From positions 1 through 42,582 of the forward strand of contig CAMJIL010000019.1 of NCBI GenBank assembly GCA_946405805.1: 42,582 nt of DNA. The letters run 5' to 3'. Origin of the DNA: an uncultured Prevotellaceae bacterium. GTDB taxonomy: Bacteria; Bacteroidota; Bacteroidia; Bacteroidales; Bacteroidaceae. Under the pieces are notes generated by a model. It did no database searches and had not been told where the DNA came from. It was given only the letters and a program-made list of their open reading frames with translations. This document shows, piece after piece, positions 1 through 7,910 of this stretch (positions are counted from its first letter, which is position 1; the number at the start of each line of letters is the position of its first letter). The position numbers and the translations under genes were made by a program.

Positions 1-49
1 CGACCCCAACCTTGGCAAGGTTGTGCTCTACCAACTGAGCTATTTCCGC
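1..49 (-). tRNA. tRNA-Gly(GCC), 3' part cut by window edge
   Basis: Read on the minus strand, the sequence opens with GCGGAAATAGCTCAG, followed by a D-loop GTTGGTAGAGC and an anticodon arm whose loop TTGCCAA carries GCC, which reads glycine codons GGC/GGU. The acceptor 5' strand starts at 49. The T arm and 3' acceptor strand lie outside the window. Confidence 0.95.
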
Positions 50-81
50 ATTAAACGCTTGCAATTCTCCAATTGCGGGTG

Positions 82-113
82 CAAAAGTAATATATTTTTT
101 TTAATTACACAAC
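82..113 (-). promoter_or_regulatory. Promoter of tRNA-Gly
   Basis: TACTTTTG (82-89) is an exact Bacteroidetes -7 box (TAnnTTTG). GTTG lies 20 bp further upstream (110-113), close to the -33 TTTG. The box is followed by CACCCGCAA, shared with the tRNA-His promoter in this window. Confidence 0.7.
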
Positions 114-180
114 TTTTTCAGCTTTATTTTTCAAAAAAAAATTAAATATGCGTATTTTTGCTTGACAAATATCAATATGG

Positions 181-1134
181 CTATATCCTCAACCCGTTTG
201 CAAACGCTGCGGCATCCATCTTTGCCTTTCCAACTGGCTGAACCTTCAAAAGTTCCAACGGACCATCACCACACATTATATATATATGCTTCTTTTCTTT
301 TATCAGAGTTCCTGTTGCCACATCGCCTGCGCCATCCTGTTTTCCGCATTTGCTGGCTTTGTATATCTTCAGCTCCATCGTCGTTCCGTCTGGCAACATC
401 ACCTCTCCCCAGGCGCCTGGAATAGGACACAGGCCTCTGATGAAATCATATACCTGCTTTGCCGTCCACGACCAGTCTATCTTACAGTTGCTCTTGGTTA
501 GCTTGGGGGCATCATGCAGCTCCTCATTCTCCGTCTGAGGAATGCTTTCCACCTTGCCGTCGCCTGCTATGAGGGCATCAACAGTTTCTACTGCTATCTC
601 TGCGCCAAGGGCCATAAGACCGTCATAGACATATTCCACATCAGCATCATCTGGTATATCAAAGGGTTTCTGCATAATGATGCGACCGGTATCTATGTCG
701 TGATCCAGGAAGAATGTCGTCACTCCCGTTTGTGTCTCGCCATTTATGATGGCCCAGTTGATAGGGGCTGCTCCCCTGTATTGTGGCAACAAAGCGGCAT
801 GAACATTAAAGGTACCAAATCTCGGCATTGCCCACACCACTTCTGGCAGCATCCTGAAGGCAACAACTACCTGAAGGTCGGCATTATAGGAACGCAACTC
901 TTCCAAAAAAGCTTCGTCCTTCATCTTTTCCGGCTGCATTACTGGGATGCCGTGTTCCTGCGCATATACCTTTACAGCTGGGGCATGCAATACTGAGGCA
1001 TGACGTCCGACCGGTTTGTCTGGCTGCGTCACAACAGCAACCACATTATATCCTCCTTCTACGAGAACTTGCAAAGTGCCGACTGCAAACTCCGGAGTAC
1101 CCATAAAGACTATTCTCAAATCACTCTTTACCAT
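181..1134 (-). CDS. fmt: Methionyl-tRNA formyltransferase
   Basis: Transfers a formyl group from 10-formyl-THF to Met-tRNAfMet for translation initiation in the cytoplasm. The chosen start, ATG at 1134, gives 317 aa, normal for Fmt. An upstream in-frame extension to 1233 is less likely because it would run about 100 bp into pyrK. Visible family motifs are FMGTPEFAV near the N-terminus, TQPDKPVGR, the active-site block HAALLPQYRGAAPINWAI, and GVTTFFLDHDIDTG with the catalytic Asp. A C-terminal OB-like domain follows. It overlaps the end of pyrK by 7 nt, so it is probably cotranscribed and translationally coupled with pepD and pyrK. Confidence 0.96.
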   Translation of the reverse strand: MVKSDLRIVFMGTPEFAVGTLQVLVEGGYNVVAVVTQPDKPVGRHASVLHAPAVKVYAQEHGIPVMQPEKMKDEAFLEELRSYNADLQVVVAFRMLPEVVWAMPRFGTFNVHAALLPQYRGAAPINWAIINGETQTGVTTFFLDHDIDTGRIIMQKPFDIPDDADVEYVYDGLMALGAEIAVETVDALIAGDGKVESIPQTENEELHDAPKLTKSNCKIDWSWTAKQVYDFIRGLCPIPGAWGEVMLPDGTTMELKIYKASKCGKQDGAGDVATGTLIKEKKHIYIMCGDGPLELLKVQPVGKAKMDAAAFANGLRI

Positions 1135-1889
1135 AGCTGTTCTCCATAAAATACAGGGCCTTCTGTACATACACATACATTTCCCTTGTCCTTTACTTTT
1201 TCTACACAACACAGGCAAGCCCCTACTCCACAAGCCATTCTGTTCTCAAGGCTCACCTCACATTTCACTCCCTTCTCCTTTGCCTTTCGGGCTACAGCCT
1301 TCATCATAGGACTTGGGCCGCATGTAGAGACGATGTCATAGGTTTCCTTTTCCCAAATAGTATGGTCGGTAACAAACCCCTTCTCACCTTCACTACCATC
1401 TTCTGTGGTAACAAATACTCGTCCTACCGCCTTGAAGTCTTCTATCAACAGCAAGTCTTTTGCAGAACGAGCGCCTAACAGGAAAGTTGGCTCCACGCCT
1501 TCTTCCTTCAACTTGCGTCCAAGATACAGCAGTGGTGCCACTCCTACGCCTCCACCTACAAGGAGTCGCTGTCCCTTCTCCATAGAGAAACCATTTCCAA
1601 GTGGCAGAACAACATTTACTGTTTCTCCTTCCTTCAGCATGCCAAGACGCTTTGTTCCGTCTCCGATACATGCCACAAGCAGATACAGTTCGTTACGTTC
1701 CCTATCAACATTATTTATCGATATCGGACGCCTGAGAAATGTCGTTGGAGAACCATCCACTCTCACCTCTACGAATTGTCCCGGAAGCATCTCGGGAAGA
1801 GTATCTTCGTGGGTCAGCTTCAGCAGCACATACTTCTCATTGATATGCACCACCTGACTAACCGTCATATCTAAACAATATTTCTTCAT
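1128..1889 (-). CDS. pyrK: Dihydroorotate dehydrogenase B electron transfer subunit
   Basis: 253 aa. The FAD/[2Fe-2S] subunit that passes electrons from dihydroorotate dehydrogenase (PyrD, type 1B) to NAD+ in pyrimidine synthesis. The FAD-binding motif FLRRPISI is near residues 51-58, the NAD-binding segment GGGVGVAPLLYLG is mid-protein, and the Cys cluster CGVGACLCC plus a later Cys ligates the iron-sulfur centre near the C-terminus. The start at 1889 overlaps the pepD stop as TGATG. The 36-nt upstream in-frame extension is rejected because it lies inside pepD. The partner gene pyrD is not next to it: fmt follows directly. Confidence 0.92.
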   Translation of the reverse strand: MKKYCLDMTVSQVVHINEKYVLLKLTHEDTLPEMLPGQFVEVRVDGSPTTFLRRPISINNVDRERNELYLLVACIGDGTKRLGMLKEGETVNVVLPLGNGFSMEKGQRLLVGGGVGVAPLLYLGRKLKEEGVEPTFLLGARSAKDLLLIEDFKAVGRVFVTTEDGSEGEKGFVTDHTIWEKETYDIVSTCGPSPMMKAVARKAKEKGVKCEVSLENRMACGVGACLCCVEKVKDKGNVCVCTEGPVFYGEQLW

Positions 1890-3373
1890 CAGATTTCTTT
1901 TAATATTTCCAATACTAATTTCCACACCTTCTCTACAGATGGTATATGCAGCCTTTCGTCTGGAGAATGTACTCCTCTCATCGTCGGGCCCATTGAGAGC
2001 ATATCGAGGTTAGGATATCTCTCAGCAAACAGTCCGCATTCCAAACCCGCATGGATGCCGATAATCTTTGGCTCCTTGTCAAACAGATTCTTGTAGCATT
2101 TCTGCGCCACATCCCTGATATGGCTGTCGGGGCGCATCTTCCAGGCTGGATAGCCGTCATTATGCTTTATCTCGTCGGCACCAGCCAATTCGAATACGGC
2201 ACGAACGGTATTCACCATATTCTTCAGGTTACTCATTACCGAACTCCTCTGCGATGCCACAACAGTACATCGGCCCTCTTCAGTCTGTACCGAAGCAAGA
2301 TTTGATGATGTCTCGGTAATCTCTCCCAACATGGTATCCTGCACCACAGAGAATACTCCCGTATGAACAGCCTGGAGGGCATGTATCAGGCGTCCGCCAA
2401 TATTAAAAGGTATCACCTTCACAGGTTCTGTACTCTCCATGTGCCACTCTATTGTGGGTTCTGTAACGTGGAACTCCTCTTCCACCTCTGCACAATATAC
2501 ATTCCAGTCGGCCCTTACCGTTTCCTTTTCTGTAAATGGAACAGCGATAACAACTTTGCCGTCTCGTGGTATAGCATTATGCAGCTTTCCGGCATTGAAT
2601 TCTGCCACACAAACGGGCATCTTCTGCTGCTCCATATATATAAAGCGGCTCAGCAGTTTTATGGAGTTTGCACGCTTTTTGTTTATGTCGTCTCCACTAT
2701 GGCCACCTGTCAGGCCCTTCACACTTATCTCCATGAAGAACCAATGCTTTGTCTTGTCGGCATCATCTCTCTCAAAGTTAAAGATGGCTGTTGTCGTCTT
2801 TCCTCCTGCACATGATACATAGAACAGTCCCTCATCTTCAGAATCGAGGTTCAGAAGATAATTGCTGCGCAACATATCCGACTTCAGATTGTTTGCTCCC
2901 GTCAGACCAGTTTCCTCATCTCGTGTGAAGAGACATTCTATCGGACCATGTTCTATCGTCTTCGAGTCCAGTATAGCCAGTTCCATAGCACATCCTATAC
3001 CATCGTCAGCACCCAAGGTAGTACCATCTGCCGTAAGCCATTCACCATTAGCATCCGGTTTACCGTCAGCATCAGCAACATAGGCTACAATAGGATCTGT
3101 CGTGAAGTCTATCTCCTTATCCACCAGCTTGTCACACACCATATCCATATGACTCTGTATCGTCAGGGTAGGCTTATTCTCCATACCGGGAGTGGCTGGT
3201 TTCCTTATCAACACATTACCTGCTTCATCGACAATAGTCTCCAGTCCTCGTTGCTTACCAAAGTCCTGCAAAAAGGAAATCATCTTCTCCTCATGTTTTG
3301 AGGGACGAGGTATCTTATTTATCTCTCCAAAAAACAGAAATACGTCCTTTGGGTTTAATAATTCATAATTCAC
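1889..3373 (-). CDS. pepD: Aminoacyl-histidine dipeptidase (M20 family)
   Basis: 494 aa, the usual PepD/carnosinase-like length. A cytosolic metallopeptidase cleaving Xaa-His and related dipeptides. Metal-site motifs are visible: SHMDMVCDK (His, Asp), TTLGADDGIGCAMELAIL (bridging Asp), TRDEETGLTGA (catalytic Glu-Glu) and the C-terminal IHAGLECGLF. The start is GTG at 3373, inside a short repeat tract, and no ATG lies in frame near it. First gene of the pepD-pyrK-fmt run, divergent from the OmpH-like gene. Confidence 0.93.
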   Translation of the reverse strand: MNYELLNPKDVFLFFGEINKIPRPSKHEEKMISFLQDFGKQRGLETIVDEAGNVLIRKPATPGMENKPTLTIQSHMDMVCDKLVDKEIDFTTDPIVAYVADADGKPDANGEWLTADGTTLGADDGIGCAMELAILDSKTIEHGPIECLFTRDEETGLTGANNLKSDMLRSNYLLNLDSEDEGLFYVSCAGGKTTTAIFNFERDDADKTKHWFFMEISVKGLTGGHSGDDINKKRANSIKLLSRFIYMEQQKMPVCVAEFNAGKLHNAIPRDGKVVIAVPFTEKETVRADWNVYCAEVEEEFHVTEPTIEWHMESTEPVKVIPFNIGGRLIHALQAVHTGVFSVVQDTMLGEITETSSNLASVQTEEGRCTVVASQRSSVMSNLKNMVNTVRAVFELAGADEIKHNDGYPAWKMRPDSHIRDVAQKCYKNLFDKEPKIIGIHAGLECGLFAERYPNLDMLSMGPTMRGVHSPDERLHIPSVEKVWKLVLEILKEI

Positions 3374-3384
3374 AATTACAATTT
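3358..3384. repeat. A/T-rich short tandem tract (aattcataattcac type)
   Basis: Alternating aattcat/aattcac units. The tract includes the GTG start and first codons of pepD. The same units recur at 28831-28860. Confidence 0.6.
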
Positions 3385-3449
3385 CTTAATTAAACTAAAA
3401 AACGACAATCTTTAATCTCACTCTCTTCTCTACTCTTAAACTTTTTTCG

Positions 3450-3457
3450 TACATTTG
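3450..3457 (+). promoter_or_regulatory. -7 promoter box of the OmpH-like gene
   Basis: TACATTTG matches TAnnTTTG exactly. No clear -33 TTTG is visible about 20 bp upstream (TTCT instead). Transcription would start near 3462-3465, which makes the in-frame TTG at 3455 impossible as a start and disfavours ATG 3476. Confidence 0.5.
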
Positions 3458-3508
3458 CATGCAAAATTAATAAAAATGACGCAATTAACAAAATCTTTTA
3501 AAATAAAA

Positions 3509-4117
3509 ATGACAAAAGCATCTACTTTTAGCGCTATTGCTGCAGCAGTCGTAGCCCTTTTCTCTCTCGCTTCATGCGATAACTCTCCAAAAGCAGACAA
3601 TTCTACTGAAGAGAAGAAACAAGTTCCTTCAACCATCAAGATTGCATACGTTGAGGTTGACTCTATCATGACACAGTATGAGTTCTGCAAGGAGTATTCA
3701 TTGATTCTCGAAAAGAAGAGTCAGAACATCCAGAGCACTCTTCAGCAGAAGGGTCAGGCATTACAGTCAGCTGCTGCTAATTTTCAGCAGAAGTTGCAAC
3801 AGAATGCTTACACTCGTGAGCAGGCAGAACAGATTCAGGCCAGCCTTCAGAAGCAGAATGCCGACCTTGAGGCACTTCAGGCACGTCTGTCAGCCGAGTT
3901 CCAGAACGAGACAGCAAAATTTAATGAGGCGCTACATGATTCTCTGCAGAACTTCATTAATAAATATAATAAGGATAAGAAATATACTATGATTCTCTCT
4001 AAGAGTGGTGACAATATCCTTTATGCCAACAAGGGTATCGACATTACTGACGAAATCGTTAAGGGCCTGAATAAAGCATACAAGAAGGGCTCTACCAAGA
4101 AAGAAGAGAAGAAATAA
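3509..4117 (+). CDS. OmpH/Skp-like periplasmic chaperone lipoprotein
   Basis: 202 aa from ATG 3509. The N-terminus is a lipoprotein signal peptide with a Lys near the start, a hydrophobic Ala-rich core and lipobox SLASC. Residues about 45-150 are Gln/Ala/Leu-rich helical sequence predicted as a long coiled coil, then a Skp-like tail containing YTMILSKSGDNILYANKGIDIT. This pattern fits the OmpH/Skp family, which escorts unfolded outer-membrane proteins. Alternative starts at 3476 or 3455 would add residues before the signal peptide. The following oxidoreductase begins 2 nt after the stop, so the two are probably in one operon. Confidence 0.85.
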   Translation: MTKASTFSAIAAAVVALFSLASCDNSPKADNSTEEKKQVPSTIKIAYVEVDSIMTQYEFCKEYSLILEKKSQNIQSTLQQKGQALQSAAANFQQKLQQNAYTREQAEQIQASLQKQNADLEALQARLSAEFQNETAKFNEALHDSLQNFINKYNKDKKYTMILSKSGDNILYANKGIDITDEIVKGLNKAYKKGSTKKEEKK

Positions 4118-4119
4118 TA

Positions 4120-5103
4120 GTGAAGGAAATCCGTTGGGGAGTAATCGGTTGCGGTGAAGTAACCGAGAAGAAGAGCGGACCAGCCTTTAATGAGGTAGAA
4201 GGTTCAAGGCTTGTGGCAGTAATGAGTCGCAATGCCGACAAAGCATGCTCCTATGCTGAACGTCACGGTATCGCTACTTGGTACACCGACCCGCAGGCCC
4301 TTGTTGACGACCCCAACGTTAATGCCGTTTATATTGCCACCCCACCCTCTTCGCATGCCACCTATGCCATAATGGCTATGCGAGCAGGAAAACCCGCTTA
4401 TGTAGAGAAGCCCCTGGCAGCCTCTTATGATGACTGTGCTCGCATCAATCGCGTGTCAGCAGAAACTCATGTGCCCTGCTTCGTAGCCTACTATCGTCGC
4501 TATCTTCCATATTTCCAAAAAGTACGACAGCTGCTCGACGAAGGGCGCATCGGCAAGGTGCTCAATGTGCAGATACGTTTTGCATGCCCTCCTCGTCAGG
4601 TGGATTATAATGCCCCCGACCAACGTCCCTGGCGCATACAGCCCGATATCGCAGGAGGCGGATATTTCTACGACCTCGCCCCACATCAGTTTGACATCCT
4701 CCAGCAATTCTTTGGCGTCATCGTATATGCCCGAGGATATTCCTGCAACAGAGGAGGACTCTATCAGGCAGAAGATACCGTAAGTGCCTGCTACCAATTC
4801 GAAAGCGGCTTGCCAGGAAGTGGTTCCTGGTGCTTTTCAGGCCACGAGTCAGGACGCGAAGACCGCATCGAGCTCATCGGCTCCGAAGGCATCCTGTCAT
4901 TCTCCGTTTTCGACTATACCCCGATAACACTCAACACATCAGACGGTGTAGAGGAAATCGTTATCGAAAATCCAAAATACGTGCAACAGCCTCTCATACA
5001 GGATGTTGTAGCAACCCTGCAAGGAAGGAGCGACTGCCAATGCACATCGCTTAGCGCTACACCGACCAACTGGGTCTTAGACAAAATACTGAAGAAGTTT
5101 TGA
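4120..5103 (+). CDS. Gfo/Idh/MocA-family oxidoreductase
   Basis: 327 aa from a GTG start 2 nt after the preceding stop. The N-terminal Rossmann fold shows WGVIGCGEV (dinucleotide loop) and the family signature EKPLA near residue 93. The C-terminal domain has the block GGGYFYDLAPHQFDIL, where the conserved Asp and His of this family sit. Such enzymes use NAD(P) on sugars, inositols or related polyols. The substrate cannot be read from the sequence, and the neighbours (a chaperone and a DUF4421 protein) give no pathway. Confidence 0.88.
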   Translation: MKEIRWGVIGCGEVTEKKSGPAFNEVEGSRLVAVMSRNADKACSYAERHGIATWYTDPQALVDDPNVNAVYIATPPSSHATYAIMAMRAGKPAYVEKPLAASYDDCARINRVSAETHVPCFVAYYRRYLPYFQKVRQLLDEGRIGKVLNVQIRFACPPRQVDYNAPDQRPWRIQPDIAGGGYFYDLAPHQFDILQQFFGVIVYARGYSCNRGGLYQAEDTVSACYQFESGLPGSGSWCFSGHESGREDRIELIGSEGILSFSVFDYTPITLNTSDGVEEIVIENPKYVQQPLIQDVVATLQGRSDCQCTSLSATPTNWVLDKILKKF

Positions 5104-6254
5104 GTAAACTGTTTTCTACTTTCCTCTTCTCTCTATTCGCAATATGTGCTTCTGCCCATATTGATTCCCTTGCAGTCGATACCCAACAAGACACAACTGT
5201 AAACTCTCAATCACCTGTCAATTGTCAATTATCAACTGTCAATTCAGAGGCAGAGCCTCGCAAAAAGGATAATTTCTTCAAACGCACCTATCGTTTTCTC
5301 GACAGGATATTCTCCCCTCCTCGCGATACTACATATATCGAGATACAGGACTTCTACAACTGGTGTGCTGAGGTACAACTGACCAATCGCTTCGAGATGT
5401 ACGAAATCGATAATGGTTCTGATTTCTTCCTTCGTGTAGCTCCAAAGGTGCGTACTCGCATCGGACCCTTCTTCGGATGGCGTTTCGCCTTCTTCGGATA
5501 TAATATCGACATCAAGTCCCTCTTCAATCATGATGACATCGACATTTCAGGTTCTATCTACTCCTCAGCCTTTGGTTTAGACCTCTTTTATCGTCGTGTA
5601 GGCGGAAACTACAACATCAAACGACTCATCATGAATGACGTCAACTATTCCGCTGACCTCCACAACCTCCCCTTCGATGGCATCAATGTCGGAATGACAC
5701 GCATTAATTTCTATTATGTCACAAACTACAAGAAGTACAGCCATCAGGCAGCCTTTTCGCAGACCAATCGTCAGCTGAAGTCAGCCGGTTCCCTGCTTCT
5801 TGGAGCAGCCTATGCCCACAATCGTATAACAGTAGATTGGGACAGACTGACAGGCATCATCAACACTACCTATGGCACCAATCTGCCCACCAATGCCGTA
5901 ACAGGAACTCAGAAGAACGACGAGATAACCTTTACGGCAGGATATGGCTACAACTGGGTATTCTCTCGCAACTGGCTGGCAGCAGGCGAACTCACAGGCG
6001 GCATCGGAGCACTCTTTCATAAGGCCGATTCCCAGAAACCGGAATCATCCTCCGACATCTTTAAGAACATCAACAACTGGGCTAATAGTTACCTCGCCCT
6101 CAATGCCAATGCCCGCGTTGCCATACTTTGGAACAACGGCCCCTGGTTTTGTGGAGCCCAAGGCGTTATGTTCTATTACCAGTCAGGCAATGGCAAAGTC
6201 GTCAACCGCAACATCTTAGGAACCACATATGTCTTTGTAGGATATAATTTCTGA
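5100..6254 (+). CDS. DUF4421 outer-membrane protein
   Basis: 384 aa. The start is TTG at 5100, overlapping the upstream TGA as TTGA; no closer start exists. Residues 1-19 form a signal peptide (hydrophobic core, ASA cleavage site). The rest has alternating aromatic-rich beta strands and segments such as IGPFFGWRFAFFGYNIDI and SSAFGLDLFYRRVG typical of the Bacteroidales DUF4421 family, and ends in a C-terminal aromatic residue (VFVGYNF) as outer-membrane barrels do. Function unknown. Residues about 33-50 are encoded by a short-repeat tract (5197-5245) and are probably a nonconserved insert. Confidence 0.82.
   Translation: MSKLFSTFLFSLFAICASAHIDSLAVDTQQDTTVNSQSPVNCQLSTVNSEAEPRKKDNFFKRTYRFLDRIFSPPRDTTYIEIQDFYNWCAEVQLTNRFEMYEIDNGSDFFLRVAPKVRTRIGPFFGWRFAFFGYNIDIKSLFNHDDIDISGSIYSSAFGLDLFYRRVGGNYNIKRLIMNDVNYSADLHNLPFDGINVGMTRINFYYVTNYKKYSHQAAFSQTNRQLKSAGSLLLGAAYAHNRITVDWDRLTGIINTTYGTNLPTNAVTGTQKNDEITFTAGYGYNWVFSRNWLAAGELTGGIGALFHKADSQKPESSSDIFKNINNWANSYLALNANARVAILWNNGPWFCGAQGVMFYYQSGNGKVVNRNILGTTYVFVGYNF
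5197..5245. repeat. A/T-rich short tandem tract inside the DUF4421 gene
   Basis: Repeated units tcaattgtcaatt / tcaactgtcaatt. In frame it encodes a Val-Asn-Ser-Gln-Leu-Ser-Thr-type peptide just after the signal peptide. Confidence 0.7.
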
Positions 6255-6280
6255 ACTTCGTACGATAACGAAAACGAAAA

Positions 6281-6313
6281 AGAAGACATCGCTGAAAAGC
6301 GATGTCTTCTTTT
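6281..6313. terminator. Bidirectional rho-independent terminator
   Basis: Perfect 13-bp stem (6281-6293 with 6298-6310) closed by a GAAA tetraloop. On the plus strand it is followed by TTTT and ends the DUF4421 operon. On the minus strand it is followed by a T-rich run and ends tRNA-His. Confidence 0.9.
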
Positions 6314-6316
6314 GGG

Positions 6317-6391
6317 GGTGCCCGGTCGGGCTCGAACCGACGACATTCAGAACCACAATCTGACGCTCTAACCAACTGAACTACGGGCACC
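6317..6391 (-). tRNA. tRNA-His(GTG)
   Basis: Minus strand begins GGTGCCCGTAGTTCAG, including the extra G-1 typical of tRNA-His. The anticodon loop is TTGTGGT with anticodon GTG. The T arm is GTCGGTTCGAGCCCGAC. Acceptor GTGCCCG pairs with CGGGCAC, discriminator C at 6317. CCA is not encoded. Confidence 0.96.
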
Positions 6392-6409
6392 ATGTTGGTT
6401 TTGCGGGTG

Positions 6410-6441
6410 CAAAGGTAATCAAAATCTTTGAGACTACCAAA
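6410..6441 (-). promoter_or_regulatory. Promoter of tRNA-His
   Basis: TTTG (6438-6441), 20 bp, TACCTTTG (6410-6417): a full Bacteroidetes vegetative promoter. It is followed by CACCCGCAA. Confidence 0.85.
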
Positions 6442-6729
6442 TATTTGAGGTTTTTTTTTACATTAAATACAAGAAATTTTAGTATTCAAAAAATAAGTTT
6501 TTTTCGTTTTACCCCTCCACCTCTCCCTCTATATGGCTGCAAGGCACATAAACACTGGGTTCAAACAGAAGGAGAAGTGGGGATGCTTTTCAATAAATGG
6601 CGTTTAATTTTCAATAACCAGCCCTTATTGTTCAATACTCGTGCCTTATTGAACATTGATCATTGAACATTGAAAGACACAAGCAAATAATCCGAGGGAA
6701 TAGTTTGCGAGCTCCATAGCAAAATGATT
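6442..6729. other. Noncoding stretch with repeat tracts
   Basis: No convincing gene. The one open frame here (6445-6666, plus) gives a Phe/Pro-rich low-complexity peptide without family features. It holds a C/T-rich tract (6511-6530) and an attgaac repeat tract at 6624-6676. Confidence 0.6.
6624..6676. repeat. A/T-rich short tandem tract (attgaac type)
   Basis: Degenerate copies of ttattgttcaa / attgaacattga. The same unit recurs at 9269-9304 inside the rRNA methyltransferase gene. Confidence 0.65.
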
Positions 6730-7875
6730 CTACTTCAAATGTTTCTGGAAGAACTGCAGGGTGCGTTCTTGGGCTTCTATGGGGCAGCTATGGGGGATAT
6801 CCCATAGTTCTGTTTCGAGATTGTCGTCTGCACCTTGACTCTTCCAGGTGTCGTGCATGATGCGGAAGGCTTTCTCAACTCCTGCGACGGGGAACAGCTT
6901 ATCCTGCTTTCCGTTGATGAAGAGCATAGCCTTAGGACACGCTATGGAAGCGATATGGGGATAGTCGAGCCAACGACGCAAACCTGGCAGACAGTTGGCA
7001 AAGCCGCCATTCTCGGTGCGTTGGTATTTGAAGCTGAGTTGTTCGTCTGTTGTCACCATCCAACAGATGGCGCTGGCTGCCTTGATACGGTCAGAGAGGG
7101 CTGCCAACATCCATGCACGATAGGCTCCCATTGACCAACCTGTACACCCAACCCTGTCGGCATCTACCTCTGGCATCTGAGCCAAAAATTCTGTACCACG
7201 AATGTCATCATAGGTCATATAGGCTGACAGGTCGATGCCATACATCATCATATTACCTGCAATGATATCGTATTTCTCACGTCTGGGGCCTTCTTTCTGT
7301 CCGCGCTCGCCCCACATTGGAGCATCAGCAGAAAAGACTACATAGCCGTGCTGCGCCAGATAATCGCCCCAAAACTGACCTCCATAGCCTGACACCCATT
7401 CCTCGGCATCCTTGATAACGGCAGGGGCTTCACAACTGAGTGGACGAATTACCTTCTCCTTGCCAATAAACAGATGGGCACCATGATCGTGAAGTATATT
7501 GACAGCAGGGTATGGTCCTTTGCCATCGGGTATCAGCACATAAGCGAGAACGGTATAATAGCGGCTGAGACGAATCTCTATCTTCTTTGCCGTATATCCA
7601 TCACGATGTTCCTCGAAGAGTACCGTCGCTTCCATATTGGGAGCCTCAGGTGGCGGCATCAGCATGCAGTCGAAGACCTTCTGACGGGCTGTCTCCTTCC
7701 ACTTCAGGAAATCCTTAATAGGACTATTTCCCCACGCTAACGGATAGGTGAGGTCTTGGAGCAACGAATCAGCATAGACAGGCAGATTTCGCTCGAACTC
7801 ATATTTATCTCGCTGCTGCGCAAAGGCTCCCGTAAAGAAACAACAGAGCAGAGCTATAAGTATGGAGGAAGTCAA
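6730..7875 (-). CDS. Secreted alpha/beta hydrolase (acetyl-xylan-esterase/dienelactone-hydrolase-like)
   Basis: 381 aa. A TTG start at 7875 is the only option, because a TAA precedes it in frame. Residues 1-19 form a signal peptide ending GAFAQ. The nucleophile elbow GWSMGAYRAW is near residue 248, NGKQDKLFP near 322 carries the probable acid, and DIPHSCPIE near 360 carries the probable catalytic His, completing a Ser-Asp-His triad. ILHDHGAH near residue 130 fits an oxyanion region. Probably a periplasmic carbohydrate esterase; it lies directly downstream of a GDSL hydrolase, so the pair may strip ester groups from polysaccharide. Substrate is inferred only. Confidence 0.82.
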   Translation of the reverse strand: MTSSILIALLCCFFTGAFAQQRDKYEFERNLPVYADSLLQDLTYPLAWGNSPIKDFLKWKETARQKVFDCMLMPPPEAPNMEATVLFEEHRDGYTAKKIEIRLSRYYTVLAYVLIPDGKGPYPAVNILHDHGAHLFIGKEKVIRPLSCEAPAVIKDAEEWVSGYGGQFWGDYLAQHGYVVFSADAPMWGERGQKEGPRREKYDIIAGNMMMYGIDLSAYMTYDDIRGTEFLAQMPEVDADRVGCTGWSMGAYRAWMLAALSDRIKAASAICWMVTTDEQLSFKYQRTENGGFANCLPGLRRWLDYPHIASIACPKAMLFINGKQDKLFPVAGVEKAFRIMHDTWKSQGADDNLETELWDIPHSCPIEAQERTLQFFQKHLK

Positions 7876-7910
7876 TTAAGAATTAAGAATTATGCATTAT
7901 GAATTATTAA
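7874..7910. repeat. A/T-rich tract linking two hydrolase genes
   Basis: aattaag, aattatgcattatgaatta units. It contains both the TAA stop of the GDSL hydrolase (7907-7909) and the TTG start of the esterase (7873-7875). Confidence 0.65.

Noticed and set aside
514..996. 160-aa plus-strand frame inside fmt
   Set aside because: Antisense shadow of fmt with no family features.
6445..6666. 73-aa plus-strand frame between tRNA-His and the esterase
   Set aside because: Low-complexity, includes repeat tracts, no family features or promoter.
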